From Pseudomonas fluorescens (GTDB lineage Bacteria; Pseudomonadota; Gammaproteobacteria; Pseudomonadales; Pseudomonadaceae): a DNA stretch of 64,000 nucleotides. A program made the position numbers and the translations under genes. Positions 36,979 to 45,792 of the stretch are shown in pieces. The stretch spans positions 2,791,001-2,855,000 of the forward strand of contig NZ_CP015637.1 of the NCBI RefSeq assembly GCF_001708445.1. Direction: 5' to 3'. The notes under the pieces are model-generated. The model did not search any database. It was not told the DNA's origin and saw only the letters and a list, made by a program, of their open reading frames with translations. Every line of letters begins with the position of its first letter. Positions within the stretch are counted from its first letter, which is position 1.

Positions 36979-37821
36979 ATGCCCGACTCCTTGCCTTACG
37001 CATCGCTGCAAGCCGACGCCCTGACGGTCGATGCCATCAGTTTCAGCTACCCCAACGGGCATCGGGTGTTCAACGCTTTCAGCCTGAACGCCAAGCCGGG
37101 CGAATTCGTCGCGATCCTCGGGCCGTCCGGCTGCGGGAAAACCACGTTGCTGAATCTGTTGTCGGGTTTTCAACAACCCCAGAGCGGCCAGATCAGCATC
37201 AACCAGACCGCCGTGCGGCCGGAGCGCTCGGAGTTGGGCTATGTGTTTCAGGCACCGCAGTTGTTTCCCTGGCTGAGCGCGCTGGAAAACGTGCGTTTCG
37301 GCCTGCGGATGACGGCACAGCTCAACGAGGATCAACAGCGCGCGCAGGCGTTGCAGTACTTGCGTCTGGTCGGTCTGGAAAGCGCGGCGCAACGCTTGCC
37401 CCATCAACTGTCGGGGGGCATGCAGCAGCGCGTCTCCCTGGCCAGGACCTTGGCGTTGGAGCCCAGTGTATTGCTGATGGACGAACCCTTCGCCGCGCTG
37501 GATGCGATCAGCCGCAACAGCATGAATGAAGAGACGCTGCGGATCTGGGCCGAACTGGGCCAGACGGTGCTGTTCATCACCCACGACATCGACGAGGCGG
37601 TGTTCCTGGCCGACCGGGTCATCGTGCTCAACATCGCCCCGGGCGGCATCCACAGCGAACTGGACATTCATCTGCCGCGTCCGCGTTCCAACCTGAAAAC
37701 CCGTCGCCTGCCGGCCTTTCTTGATTACCGCAATGAGCTGATGGAGCGCATTTCCCACGTCATGGAAGCGGCCGACGCCATCGCTGATCCCACCCCCCGT
37801 CAACCTGAGTTAACCGCATGA
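36979..37821 (+). CDS. ABC transporter ATP-binding protein, nitrate/sulfonate type
   Basis: Importer ATPase, 280 residues. It has Walker A GPSGCGKT (48-55), Q-loop FQAPQLFPWLSAL, signature LSGGMQQRVSLARTL, Walker B VLLMDEPFAALD and switch LFITHDIDEAV. ATG 36979 fits the family start; a longer frame is open upstream but overlaps the operator. The stop overlaps the start of the binding-protein gene by four bases (ATGA). It heads an operon of ATPase, binding protein, permease and a large metalloprotein. Confidence 0.88.
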   Translation: MPDSLPYASLQADALTVDAISFSYPNGHRVFNAFSLNAKPGEFVAILGPSGCGKTTLLNLLSGFQQPQSGQISINQTAVRPERSELGYVFQAPQLFPWLSALENVRFGLRMTAQLNEDQQRAQALQYLRLVGLESAAQRLPHQLSGGMQQRVSLARTLALEPSVLLMDEPFAALDAISRNSMNEETLRIWAELGQTVLFITHDIDEAVFLADRVIVLNIAPGGIHSELDIHLPRPRSNLKTRRLPAFLDYRNELMERISHVMEAADAIADPTPRQPELTA

Positions 37822-38819
37822 TCAAACGTTCGCTGCTTGCTCTTTCCTTGTCTGTTGCCGCCTTGGCAAGCAGCACATTTGCCGTGGCTGCCGAAGAGAA
37901 ACCCCTGCGCGTGGGGTATGTGTTCGCCATGGCCAACGCCCCGGCGCTGATCGCCGACAAGCAGGGTTACTACCGCGAGGAAGGCTTGAATGTCGACCTC
38001 AAGGCCCTGGGCGATGGCCCGGTGATCCAGCAGGCGTTGGCGGCCGGTGAACTGGACGTGGCCTATGTCGGCACACCGCCGGTGTACCAATGGTTTTCCC
38101 GCGGCCTGCAAAGCCGGATCCTGGCCAAGGTCAACTACGGGCAAGCCGCGGTCATTGTCGACGCCAAGAGCCCGATCAACAGCCTGGAGCAGCTCAAGGG
38201 CAAAAAACTCGCCGGGGTCAAGAAGGGCAGTGGCATGGACGTGCTGTTGCGCGGCTATGTGCTGAAAGAAAAAGCCGGGCTCAACCCGGACAAGGACCTG
38301 GACATCATCGACATGCCACCGGGCAACATGAACGCGGCGCTGGAGCGCGGGATTGTCGATGCGGCGTTTTCCTGGGAACCCTTTGTCAGCCAATCGTTGC
38401 TGCGCGGGTCGAGCCGGATTCTGCTCGACGTCAACCAGGCGCTGCCGAATTACCCGTGGTACGTGGTGATCGCGCTGCCGAAAACCTTGCAGGAACGTCC
38501 GGACGATGTGGTCAAGTTGCTGCGCGCGCACCGCAAGGCCATCGCGTTCCTCAATGAGCATCCTGACGAGTCGAACCGGATCATCGCCGAGGCGTTCAAG
38601 CTTGAAGCGGTACAAGGGCCCGACGGCCAGACCATTGCCCCGCAGGCCATCGTCGCCCAGGCACGGACGCGATTGGGCTGGTCGGCGGACTTGCAGGCTG
38701 CGGACATCCAATTCATCCAGCGGCTGATGAATTACTCCCACGCGCTGGGCTTTATCGACACCACGCTCAAGACCGAGCAGATCGTGGATACCTCCTACCT
38801 GGAAAAAGCCTCGCGCTGA
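37818..38819 (+). CDS. ABC transporter substrate-binding protein, NrtA/SsuA/TauA type
   Basis: A 333-residue periplasmic protein with a Sec signal peptide (MIKRSLLALSLSVAALAS..., cleavage near AVAAEE, residue 25). The mature part has LRVGYVFAMANAPALIADKQG, LAAGELDVAYVGTPPVYQW and LKGKKLAGVKKGSGMDVLL, typical of the sulfonate/nitrate/taurine binding class. The cargo is not evident. The attached PHP/DUF3604-like enzyme and UTRA regulator suggest a small organic compound other than nitrate. Confidence 0.87.
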   Translation: MIKRSLLALSLSVAALASSTFAVAAEEKPLRVGYVFAMANAPALIADKQGYYREEGLNVDLKALGDGPVIQQALAAGELDVAYVGTPPVYQWFSRGLQSRILAKVNYGQAAVIVDAKSPINSLEQLKGKKLAGVKKGSGMDVLLRGYVLKEKAGLNPDKDLDIIDMPPGNMNAALERGIVDAAFSWEPFVSQSLLRGSSRILLDVNQALPNYPWYVVIALPKTLQERPDDVVKLLRAHRKAIAFLNEHPDESNRIIAEAFKLEAVQGPDGQTIAPQAIVAQARTRLGWSADLQAADIQFIQRLMNYSHALGFIDTTLKTEQIVDTSYLEKASR

Positions 38820-38832
38820 GTCTGAGCCTGTC

Positions 38833-39582
38833 ATGTCCTTGCCAAAACCGAATTGGGGATGGGCTTCGCTGCCATTCCTGCTGTTGATCTGGATGGCCCT
38901 GGCCAGCCGCTTTCCCACCTACATCCTGCCGCAGCCCTGGGATGTGGCGCGCGAAGCCGTGCGCTGGCTCAGCGACGCTTCGCTGTGGCAGCACCTCAGG
39001 GCGAGTGTCCTGGAAGAAGTCGGCGGCTTCTGCGCCGCAGTGCTCGTGGCGATTGGGTTGGGCACCGCCGGTGGCCTGTCTTCGCGCTTTCGCGATTTCA
39101 TCTCGCCGCTCAACAGCCTGTTCATGGCGATCCCGCCCATCGCCTGGGCGCCGCTGATCATGATCATTTTCGGCCTGGGCTATGTCTCGATTGTGCTGGT
39201 GATTTTCATCGCGGCGGTGTTCCCCATGGCGGTCACGATCCAGGAGGGCGTACAGAGCATTCGCGGTGGCGAAGTCCGCGCCGCACGCACCTTGGGCGCC
39301 AATGCCGGGCAACTGCTGGCCCACGTTTATCTACCCGCTTCATTGCCGTTCGTGACCGCAGCCTTGCGCATCGGCTTCAGCCAGGGTTGGCGGGCATTGG
39401 TTGCGGCGGAAATGATCGGCGCTTCCCAAGGCATTGGCTGGATGGTCTCCACGGGCGGGCAGATCGGCAACAGCAGCCAGGTGCTGCTGGGCATCGTGCT
39501 GATCGGCCTGATTGCCTGGCTGATGGAGAGTTTTGTGTTCCGGCGCATCGAGCGTCACTACCAGAAATGGCGCGTGCAGTGA
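38833..39582 (+). CDS. ABC transporter permease, SsuC/TauC type
   Basis: Inner-membrane permease of the same importer, 249 residues with about six helices. The coupling (EAA) loop reads EVRAARTLGANAGQLLAHVYLP with the conserved Gly, at about residues 138-160. It starts 13 bases after the binding-protein gene and is followed after about 50 bases by the large PHP-domain gene, still on the same strand. Confidence 0.87.
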   Translation: MSLPKPNWGWASLPFLLLIWMALASRFPTYILPQPWDVAREAVRWLSDASLWQHLRASVLEEVGGFCAAVLVAIGLGTAGGLSSRFRDFISPLNSLFMAIPPIAWAPLIMIIFGLGYVSIVLVIFIAAVFPMAVTIQEGVQSIRGGEVRAARTLGANAGQLLAHVYLPASLPFVTAALRIGFSQGWRALVAAEMIGASQGIGWMVSTGGQIGNSSQVLLGIVLIGLIAWLMESFVFRRIERHYQKWRVQ

Positions 39583-39633
39583 GCATCGCCATGTGTCTTC
39601 AAACCTTCAGTGGACCACTGCACGAGGTGTCAT

Positions 39634-42006
39634 GTGAGTAACGTTTTCGATCCCCGCGAAGCCGGGCACTACATTGCCCCGCAAGGCCTCTACGAACGCA
39701 ACAAGAAACGCCCGTTCCTGGGCAGCATCCACTGTGATCGCGACACGCTGGTCGCTGGCCAATGGGATGAAATCACCCTGGTCTACGAGGTGGGAGGCAG
39801 CGGCCTGGCTGACGGCGCGTGGTTGAAACTGGCCTTCAAGTTCTACTCCGACTGGGCGCTGTTCCAGACCTCGAATCCAGCCGGGCCCAACTACGTCAGC
39901 GCTGAGTATCAGGCGGGCGAGCTGGTCCCCGGCCAGAGCCAGGCCACGGTGCAGCATTTGAAAGTGCGCTTCGACCAGAAGGGGCATGAGCGGCCGTTCC
40001 AGAAAGCGATCATCATCGACATCATCGACGGCTACCTGAACCCCGGTGACAAAATCACCATTCGCCTGGGCGACCGTCGCCAGGGCGGGGCGGGCACGCG
40101 GGTGCAGAGCTTCGTCGAGAAAGACTTCCGTTTCCGGCTGTTTATCGACCCCCTGGGCAGCTCGAAGTTTGCTGAGGTGCCAGGCGATCCGTTGCTGAAC
40201 ATCGTGCCGGGGCCAGCGCAGAGCGTGCAGTTGATCGTGCCGCGGCTGGTCAGCGCTGGCGAGGCGTTCGACGTGCTGCTGCGGGTCGATGATGCCTGGG
40301 GCAACACGTGCCGCAACCTGCCGCTCAAGGGTGTGCTGACCCTGCTCGACCCTGAAGGCGGCGAGCGCCAACAAGCGTTTACCCTGGCCAATGAAGGGTG
40401 GGCGACGGCGCGGCTCGAGGGGTTTGACCTCGGGGCGGTGGGCGAGTGGCGATTGTCCGCCGAGGTGGAAACGCCTGGCGTGCGCGGCGCCCAGGCTTTC
40501 GTCAGCGTCGACCCGGCCGGCGGCGCATTGCGTCCGCTGTACGCCGACCTGCATGTGCACTCCGATGACACCGTGGGCACCAACGACACGCTGTATAACC
40601 TCAGCTACGGTCGCGATGTCGCCGGCCTCGATGTGCTCGGCTATACCGCCAACGACTTCAATATCACCGAGCAACGCTGGGATCAGGCGGTGAAGCTGAT
40701 TCATGAACTCAACGAGCCCGGCCGTTTCGTCTGCTACCCCGGCACCGAGTGGTGCGGCAACTCCTGTGCGGGCGGCGACCGCAATGTCGTATTCCTGCAT
40801 GATCGCAAGCCCGAGTTTCCGTTCGACAACCAAGGGCGGTTGGTGCGCTCCTTTGAGTGGAACGAGTTCACTGCCGGTACCATCAAGCCGGGCGCCTGGC
40901 CGGTGGATGAGTTATACGCGGCCTATGCGAAAGACCCGGAAGGTCACCTGATGATGCCCCATGTCGGCGGGCGCCGCTGCAACCTCGACTGGCACCACCC
41001 GGAGCTGGAGCGCTTGATCGAAGTCGGCTCGGCCTGGGGCCAGTTCCATTGGGTCTACGCCGAAGCCCTGCAGCGCGGCTATCGGGTCGGCGCCGCGGCG
41101 AACAGCGATGAGCATCAGGGCCGTTGCGGCGGCGGTGTACCGGCCACGGCAGTGTTCGGTTCGCGCGGCGGGCTGACCGGCGTAGTCGCCGACGGCTTCG
41201 ACCGCGCGAGTGTCGGCAAGGCGCTGCGTGCCCGGCGCACGTTTGCCACCACCGGCGAGCGTTCGTTTGCCAGCCTGCGTCAGGGCCGGCACTTCATGGG
41301 CGAGGTGTTCACGGCGGATTCGAACGCAACGTTGGGCTATCGATTGCTGGGCGAGGCGGGCTGGGAGCAGGTGGATTTGTTCGATGGCGATCAACTGATC
41401 TGGTCGCGCAACCTGCATCAGGAGCTGGGCTTTTCCACCCAACGTATTCGCCTGCGCCTGGGCGGCGCGCGGATCAAGGATCGTTATCGCGGTGCCTATT
41501 GGACCGGCGAGGTTCGGGTAACCGGGGCGGTGATCAACGGCTTTCGCGCCTTGGGCCTGGATCATCCGGAGCAAACCGTGTGGCGCAAGGACGCCACGAC
41601 CCTGGCCTTTCGCACTGACACCAACGGCGACACCGACAGTATCGAAATCGACCTGTCGCAGCTGGTCGGCGCGAGGTTGCAGGTGCGTAGCCGCATCGAC
41701 AACTACATCAAGGTCGGCGATCCGTCTGAACCGCAACCCTACGTGCATGCGCCGACGGTGCTTATGGAGCTGTCCGGCGAAGAACTGCTGGCGCAGTCCC
41801 AGGTGATCGAAGAGTTGCCGGGCGCCGAATTGAAAGTCTCACTTGAACGAACCACCGCTGCGCCGCTGCCGCGCGAGCTGCAAGGCACGATCGAGCTGGC
41901 CCGACTCAACCTGCAAGCGGGCCGTGAGCATCCGTTGTTCATCTGTGCGCGCCAGCGCGATCAGTCCCGGGTCTGGACCTCGGCGCTGTTCCTGACACTG
42001 ACTTGA
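39634..42006 (+). CDS. Large PHP/DUF3604-like metal-dependent hydrolase
   Basis: A 790-residue protein in the ABC operon. Residues about 1-300 look like beta-sandwich domains, with no signal peptide. From residue 303 a PHP-type phosphoesterase-like region appears: DLHVHSD (His307, His309), Glu372 in YPGTEW, His443 in MMPHVGGRR and Asp492/His494 in NSDEHQG. These would form a multinuclear metal centre as in DUF3604 proteins. The C-terminal 250 residues are again beta-rich. Substrate unknown; the gene is last in an importer operon under a GntR regulator, so it probably acts on the imported compound. GTG 39634 has gagg eight bases upstream and is preferred to GTG 39610. Confidence 0.68.
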   Translation: MSNVFDPREAGHYIAPQGLYERNKKRPFLGSIHCDRDTLVAGQWDEITLVYEVGGSGLADGAWLKLAFKFYSDWALFQTSNPAGPNYVSAEYQAGELVPGQSQATVQHLKVRFDQKGHERPFQKAIIIDIIDGYLNPGDKITIRLGDRRQGGAGTRVQSFVEKDFRFRLFIDPLGSSKFAEVPGDPLLNIVPGPAQSVQLIVPRLVSAGEAFDVLLRVDDAWGNTCRNLPLKGVLTLLDPEGGERQQAFTLANEGWATARLEGFDLGAVGEWRLSAEVETPGVRGAQAFVSVDPAGGALRPLYADLHVHSDDTVGTNDTLYNLSYGRDVAGLDVLGYTANDFNITEQRWDQAVKLIHELNEPGRFVCYPGTEWCGNSCAGGDRNVVFLHDRKPEFPFDNQGRLVRSFEWNEFTAGTIKPGAWPVDELYAAYAKDPEGHLMMPHVGGRRCNLDWHHPELERLIEVGSAWGQFHWVYAEALQRGYRVGAAANSDEHQGRCGGGVPATAVFGSRGGLTGVVADGFDRASVGKALRARRTFATTGERSFASLRQGRHFMGEVFTADSNATLGYRLLGEAGWEQVDLFDGDQLIWSRNLHQELGFSTQRIRLRLGGARIKDRYRGAYWTGEVRVTGAVINGFRALGLDHPEQTVWRKDATTLAFRTDTNGDTDSIEIDLSQLVGARLQVRSRIDNYIKVGDPSEPQPYVHAPTVLMELSGEELLAQSQVIEELPGAELKVSLERTTAAPLPRELQGTIELARLNLQAGREHPLFICARQRDQSRVWTSALFLTLT

Positions 42007-42141
42007 GGCCGTCGCGTTCAGACCGTACGTCAGCACGTTTGATGACTGGACAGGGAAGTCCGCTACGTCAGTTGGCCGGCATTCGCGGACCGAGCGCCCT
42101 CTCATGAGGGCCATGCCCAGTGAAGGGTAAACGGGACGAAC

Positions 42142-43032
42142 TCACTTCTCCCATTGTTCAAGCAGAATCGAAACAAACTTCTCTGCGGCTGGAGATAACG
42201 AAGCGCCGCGTCGGTAAACCAGCCCCAGTGAGCGGTTCACCACGGGCTCTACCAACGGGATGCTGACCAACGTTGGGTGATCCACGGCCGGCATCGCCAG
42301 GCTGGGGACGGCTGATACCCCGAGGCCCGCTTCCACCAGGCCCAGGGACGTCGAAAGATGCTGCACCTCATAGAACCACTGCGGGCGCCAACTCAACCCC
42401 GACAAGGCATGATCGAGCAACATCCGGTTGCCGCTCAGGCGTCCGACACCGATCAGACGGTAATTGCTGAGTTCCGACCAGGTCACCGCACTGCGTTCGG
42501 CCAATTCATGATCGCGTCGACACGCTAAGACAAAAGGCTCGTCGACCAAGGGGACGAACTCTATGTCGGGGTGCTGGCCGCTCATCATGTTGATGCCGAA
42601 GTCGGCTTCGCCGCGCAGTACCGCCTCCAGCCCTTCGTTCGCGCTCAGATCAAGCAGGCGGATCCGGATCTGTGGATAGCGCTCGTTGTAGAGGCGTATG
42701 ACCGAAGGCAGGAAATAAAAGGCTGCGGTGGGGATACAGGCCAGGGTCACGCGCCCGCTTTGGCGTTCGGCCAACTCGCGGATATTGAGTATGGAGTCGT
42801 CGAAGTCGTCCAGCAGGCGGCGAGCCTTGGGTAGAAAGTCCCGCCCCACGCTGGTGAGGCTCACTCTTCTTGTGGTGCGGTCGAGTAGGGCTGTACCCAA
42901 GCCTTCCTCAAGTTTTTTCATGCGTCTGCTCAGCGCGGGCTGGGACAGGTGCAAGGCTTCAGCCGCTTCGTGGAAGCTGCCGAGTTCTGCGATTTTCACG
43001 AAAGATCGGATGTCGTTTAGCTCATATTGCAT
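42142..43032 (-). CDS. LysR-family regulator of the GalD-like/tricarboxylate genes
   Basis: A 296-residue LysR regulator with the N-terminal winged helix (FVKIAELGSFHEAAEALHLSQPALSRRMKKLEE) and a type-2 periplasmic-binding-protein-like effector domain (VTLACIPTAAFYFLPSVI...). It is divergent from the PrpF/GalD-family gene, with a 167-base promoter gap that includes the inverted repeat AATC-N5-GATT (43102-43114). The effector is probably a tri- or dicarboxylate of the linked pathway. The 135 bases between this gene and the DUF3604-like gene hold nothing I recognise. Confidence 0.87.
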   Translation of the reverse strand: MQYELNDIRSFVKIAELGSFHEAAEALHLSQPALSRRMKKLEEGLGTALLDRTTRRVSLTSVGRDFLPKARRLLDDFDDSILNIRELAERQSGRVTLACIPTAAFYFLPSVIRLYNERYPQIRIRLLDLSANEGLEAVLRGEADFGINMMSGQHPDIEFVPLVDEPFVLACRRDHELAERSAVTWSELSNYRLIGVGRLSGNRMLLDHALSGLSWRPQWFYEVQHLSTSLGLVEAGLGVSAVPSLAMPAVDHPTLVSIPLVEPVVNRSLGLVYRRGASLSPAAEKFVSILLEQWEK

Positions 43033-43199
43033 TTTTTATACCTCAACCAGAGGGGGCGGCGGCGCTCGCTCATCCTAATTTTATCATTCGCCAAACGCAA
43101 TAATCCGGCCGATTTTTGCATTGGAAACATTTTTCAAAGCCTGCGACTCTTGCTTCAAGAGCATTAATCACCCCGATTGATCAATAAGAGTTAGTTTTC

Positions 43200-44282
43200 A
43201 TGCAACGAATTCCTTGTGTGCTTATGCGCGGTGGTACGTCCAAGGGGCCGGTATTTCTCGCCTGGGACCTCCCTGATTCGATCGAGCAGCGTGATGAGCT
43301 GTTGCTCAACCTGATGGGCTCTGGCCACGAGCTGGAGATTGACGGCATCGGCGGTGGCAGCCCCCAGACAAGCAAGGTCGCGATCGTCAGCCCATCCCTG
43401 CACCCGGATGCCGATGTCGACTATTTGTTCGTTCAGGTCATGGTGTCCCAGCGTCGAGTCGATACAGCGCCCAATTGCGGCAATATGCTGTGCGCCGTAG
43501 GCCCGTTTGCCGTTGAGCAAGGGCTGGTCAAGGCCTCTAAAGGCCGCACGCTCGTGCGTATTCGCAACCTCAACACCGGGACGTTCGTGAACGCCGAGGT
43601 CTACACCCCCGAAGGAACCGTCAGCTATGAGGGCGACACCGCCATTGACGGCGTGCCGGGGACTGCCGCTCCGGTGCAACTGACCTTCCTCGATGCCGCG
43701 GGCAGCAAAACCGGCAAGCTTTTCCCGACGGGGCAGACACAGGACGTGATTGACGGCATCCCGATGACGTGCATCGACATGGCCATGCCAATGATGATCA
43801 TCGAGGCGGGCCAATTGGGTAAGCGCGGTGATGAAAGCCCGGCTGAACTGGACGCCGACAAGGCGTTCCTGGGGCGTCTGGAGTCCCTGCGACTGCAGGC
43901 CGGCCTGGCAATGGGCCTTGGCGATGTGAGTGACAAAGTGATTCCCAAGCCTGTCCTGGTGTCTACGGCCAAGGCGGGCGGAACCATTCAGGTGCGTTAT
44001 TTCATGCCGCATAATTGCCACCGCGCACTGGCGATTACAGGCTCCATTGGCCTGGCGACCGCATGTGTGACCGACGGCAGTGTGATTGCGCAATTGCTGG
44101 GCGGGGTGAGTGAGCCGCGCTTGAAACACGTGCGGATTGAACATCCAAGTGGTGGAATAGACGTTGTTTTGTCCTACACCGGTGCTCAGGGTGAGACAAT
44201 TCGTGCCTCGGTCGTGCGTACGTCGCGCAGGCTGTTCTCCGGTTATGTATACGCTGCGGCTTCCCGACGACTCGCCGGGTAA
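43200..44282 (+). CDS. PrpF/GalD-family isomerase (4-oxalomesaconate tautomerase or aconitate isomerase)
   Basis: A 360-residue isomerase of the PrpF family (diaminopimelate-epimerase fold). It starts IPCVLMRGGTSKGPVF and has the active-site cysteine motif NCGNM (near residue 97), ADVDYLFVQVMV and TCIDMAMPMMI. The sequence is close to GalD, which tautomerises 4-oxalomesaconate in gallate degradation. Here, however, no gallate gene is adjacent. The neighbours transport or oxidise tricarboxylates (CitMHS, DctA-type, OprD, Tcu), so isomerisation between aconitate forms, as known for other PrpF-family enzymes, is an attractive alternative. Confidence 0.8.
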   Translation: MQRIPCVLMRGGTSKGPVFLAWDLPDSIEQRDELLLNLMGSGHELEIDGIGGGSPQTSKVAIVSPSLHPDADVDYLFVQVMVSQRRVDTAPNCGNMLCAVGPFAVEQGLVKASKGRTLVRIRNLNTGTFVNAEVYTPEGTVSYEGDTAIDGVPGTAAPVQLTFLDAAGSKTGKLFPTGQTQDVIDGIPMTCIDMAMPMMIIEAGQLGKRGDESPAELDADKAFLGRLESLRLQAGLAMGLGDVSDKVIPKPVLVSTAKAGGTIQVRYFMPHNCHRALAITGSIGLATACVTDGSVIAQLLGGVSEPRLKHVRIEHPSGGIDVVLSYTGAQGETIRASVVRTSRRLFSGYVYAAASRRLAG

Positions 44283-44337
44283 CTCCCCCTAGTCGTACCG
44301 TTTCTGCATCAGAACAATTCTAAAAATGGGTGATGCC

Positions 44338-45651
44338 ATGAAGTTTGTAAAATCGCTCTACGTCCAGATTCTCTTCGCCGTTGTGTTGGGCGTGCTGGTC
44401 GGGCATTTTTGGTCGCAACAGGCCGTTGCCTTGAAGCCGTTGGGTGACGCCTTTATCAAGCTGATCAAGATGATGATCGCGCCAGTGGTGTTCTGCACAA
44501 TCGTCACCGGTATCGCCGGCATGAGCGACAAACGCTCCCTCGGGCGTTTGTTGAGCAAGACCCTGCTGCTGTTCCTGGGCCTGACCGTGATCAGCCTGAT
44601 CATCGGCCTGGTGTCGGTCTACCTGTTCAAGCCCGGTGTGGGCATGAACATCGACCCTGCGCAATTGAGTACCAAGGGGCTGTCGCAGTACACCGAGTCC
44701 GCGGCGAAGCTGGGCGTGGTCGAGTTTTTCATGCACATCATCCCGGAGACGTTCATCGGCGCTTTCAACAAGGGTGAAGTGCTGCCGGTGCTGTTCATTG
44801 CGGTGCTGTGCGGTTTTGCGCTTTCGTCGATTGGCGAGCGTGGCAAGCCGGTATTGGATGTACTGGAATCGGCTTCACACATGGTGTTCAAGATCTTCTC
44901 CTACCTGATGCGCTTCGCTCCCATCGGCGCCTTTGGTGCCCTGGCGTTCACGGTAGGGCAGTACGGCATCACCTCGCTGGGCTCGTTGGCCAAGCTGATC
45001 ATGACGTTGTATATCGCCTGTGCGTTCTTTGTCTTTGTGGTGCTGGGCAGTATCTGCCGCGCCCATGGCTTCAGCCTTTGGAAGTTGCTGCGCTACTTGC
45101 GCGAAGAGTTCCTGGTGGTGCTCGGGACGTCTTCTACCGAGCCGGTGATGCCGCGGATGCTGGAAAAGCTCCAGGCCCTGGGTTGCAAGAAAAGCGTGGT
45201 GGGGCTGGTGTTGCCCACGGGCTACTCGTTCAACCTCGACGGCACGGCGATCTACCTCTCGCTGGCCGCCGTGTTCATTGCCCAGGCCTGCAACATCGAC
45301 CTGAGCCTGACACAGATCGTGACCATGCTGGCAATCATGCTGTTGTCCTCGAAGGGCGCGGCGGGTGTCACCGGCTCGGGTTTTGTCGCACTGGCGTCGA
45401 CCCTGACGGTGATCCATGACATTCCCCTGGCCGGCCTTGCCTTGCTGATCGGTATCGACCGCTTCATGTCGGAAGCCCGGGCGTTGACCAGCCTGGCCAG
45501 CAACGCGGTGGCGACCGTGGTGATATCGCTCTCGGAGAATGCCTGTGACCGCGAAGTCTTGATGCGGACTCTGGAAGGCAAGCCTTCGCCTGACGTGCCC
45601 CCGGTCCTGACGCCACACTGGGATGATGTGAAGGTCACCAAACACGTCTGA
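44338..45651 (+). CDS. DctA-type dicarboxylate:cation symporter
   Basis: A 437-residue transporter of the DAACS family with eight membrane segments and two hairpins. Typical features are IKMMIAPVVFCTIVTGIAG, the substrate region TSSTEPVMPRMLEKL, the LPTGYSFNLDGTAIYLS motif and SSKGAAGVTGSGF. It imports C4-dicarboxylates (succinate, fumarate, malate) or related acids with protons or sodium. It follows the PrpF-family gene by about 55 bases on the same strand. ATG 44338 (MKFVKSLY) is the family's normal start. Confidence 0.9.
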   Translation: MKFVKSLYVQILFAVVLGVLVGHFWSQQAVALKPLGDAFIKLIKMMIAPVVFCTIVTGIAGMSDKRSLGRLLSKTLLLFLGLTVISLIIGLVSVYLFKPGVGMNIDPAQLSTKGLSQYTESAAKLGVVEFFMHIIPETFIGAFNKGEVLPVLFIAVLCGFALSSIGERGKPVLDVLESASHMVFKIFSYLMRFAPIGAFGALAFTVGQYGITSLGSLAKLIMTLYIACAFFVFVVLGSICRAHGFSLWKLLRYLREEFLVVLGTSSTEPVMPRMLEKLQALGCKKSVVGLVLPTGYSFNLDGTAIYLSLAAVFIAQACNIDLSLTQIVTMLAIMLLSSKGAAGVTGSGFVALASTLTVIHDIPLAGLALLIGIDRFMSEARALTSLASNAVATVVISLSENACDREVLMRTLEGKPSPDVPPVLTPHWDDVKVTKHV

Positions 45652-45698
45652 CCGGTCACGGCTCAGGCCTGCCCCCCCAATTAAATCAATGAATACCC

Positions 45699-45733
45699 CC
45701 CGCCAGGCACCGTTGGTCGTGCCATCTGGCGGG
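45699..45733. terminator. Hairpin between the DctA-type and CitMHS genes
   Basis: CCCGCCAG pairs with CTGGCGGG, and inside it GGCAC with GTGCC, giving a long interrupted stem in the 141-base gap. There is no T-run. It could limit read-through or stabilise the upstream mRNA. Confidence 0.45.
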
Positions 45734-45792
45734 AACGGGGTCGCGCGCCTGTGCGTCGGCCACGCTACTCATAAGAACAAGAGAACTTACCT

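Noticed and set aside
43200..44282. Gallate degradation cluster
   Set aside because: No gallate dioxygenase, hydratase or aldolase is adjacent; only the isomerase resembles gal genes.
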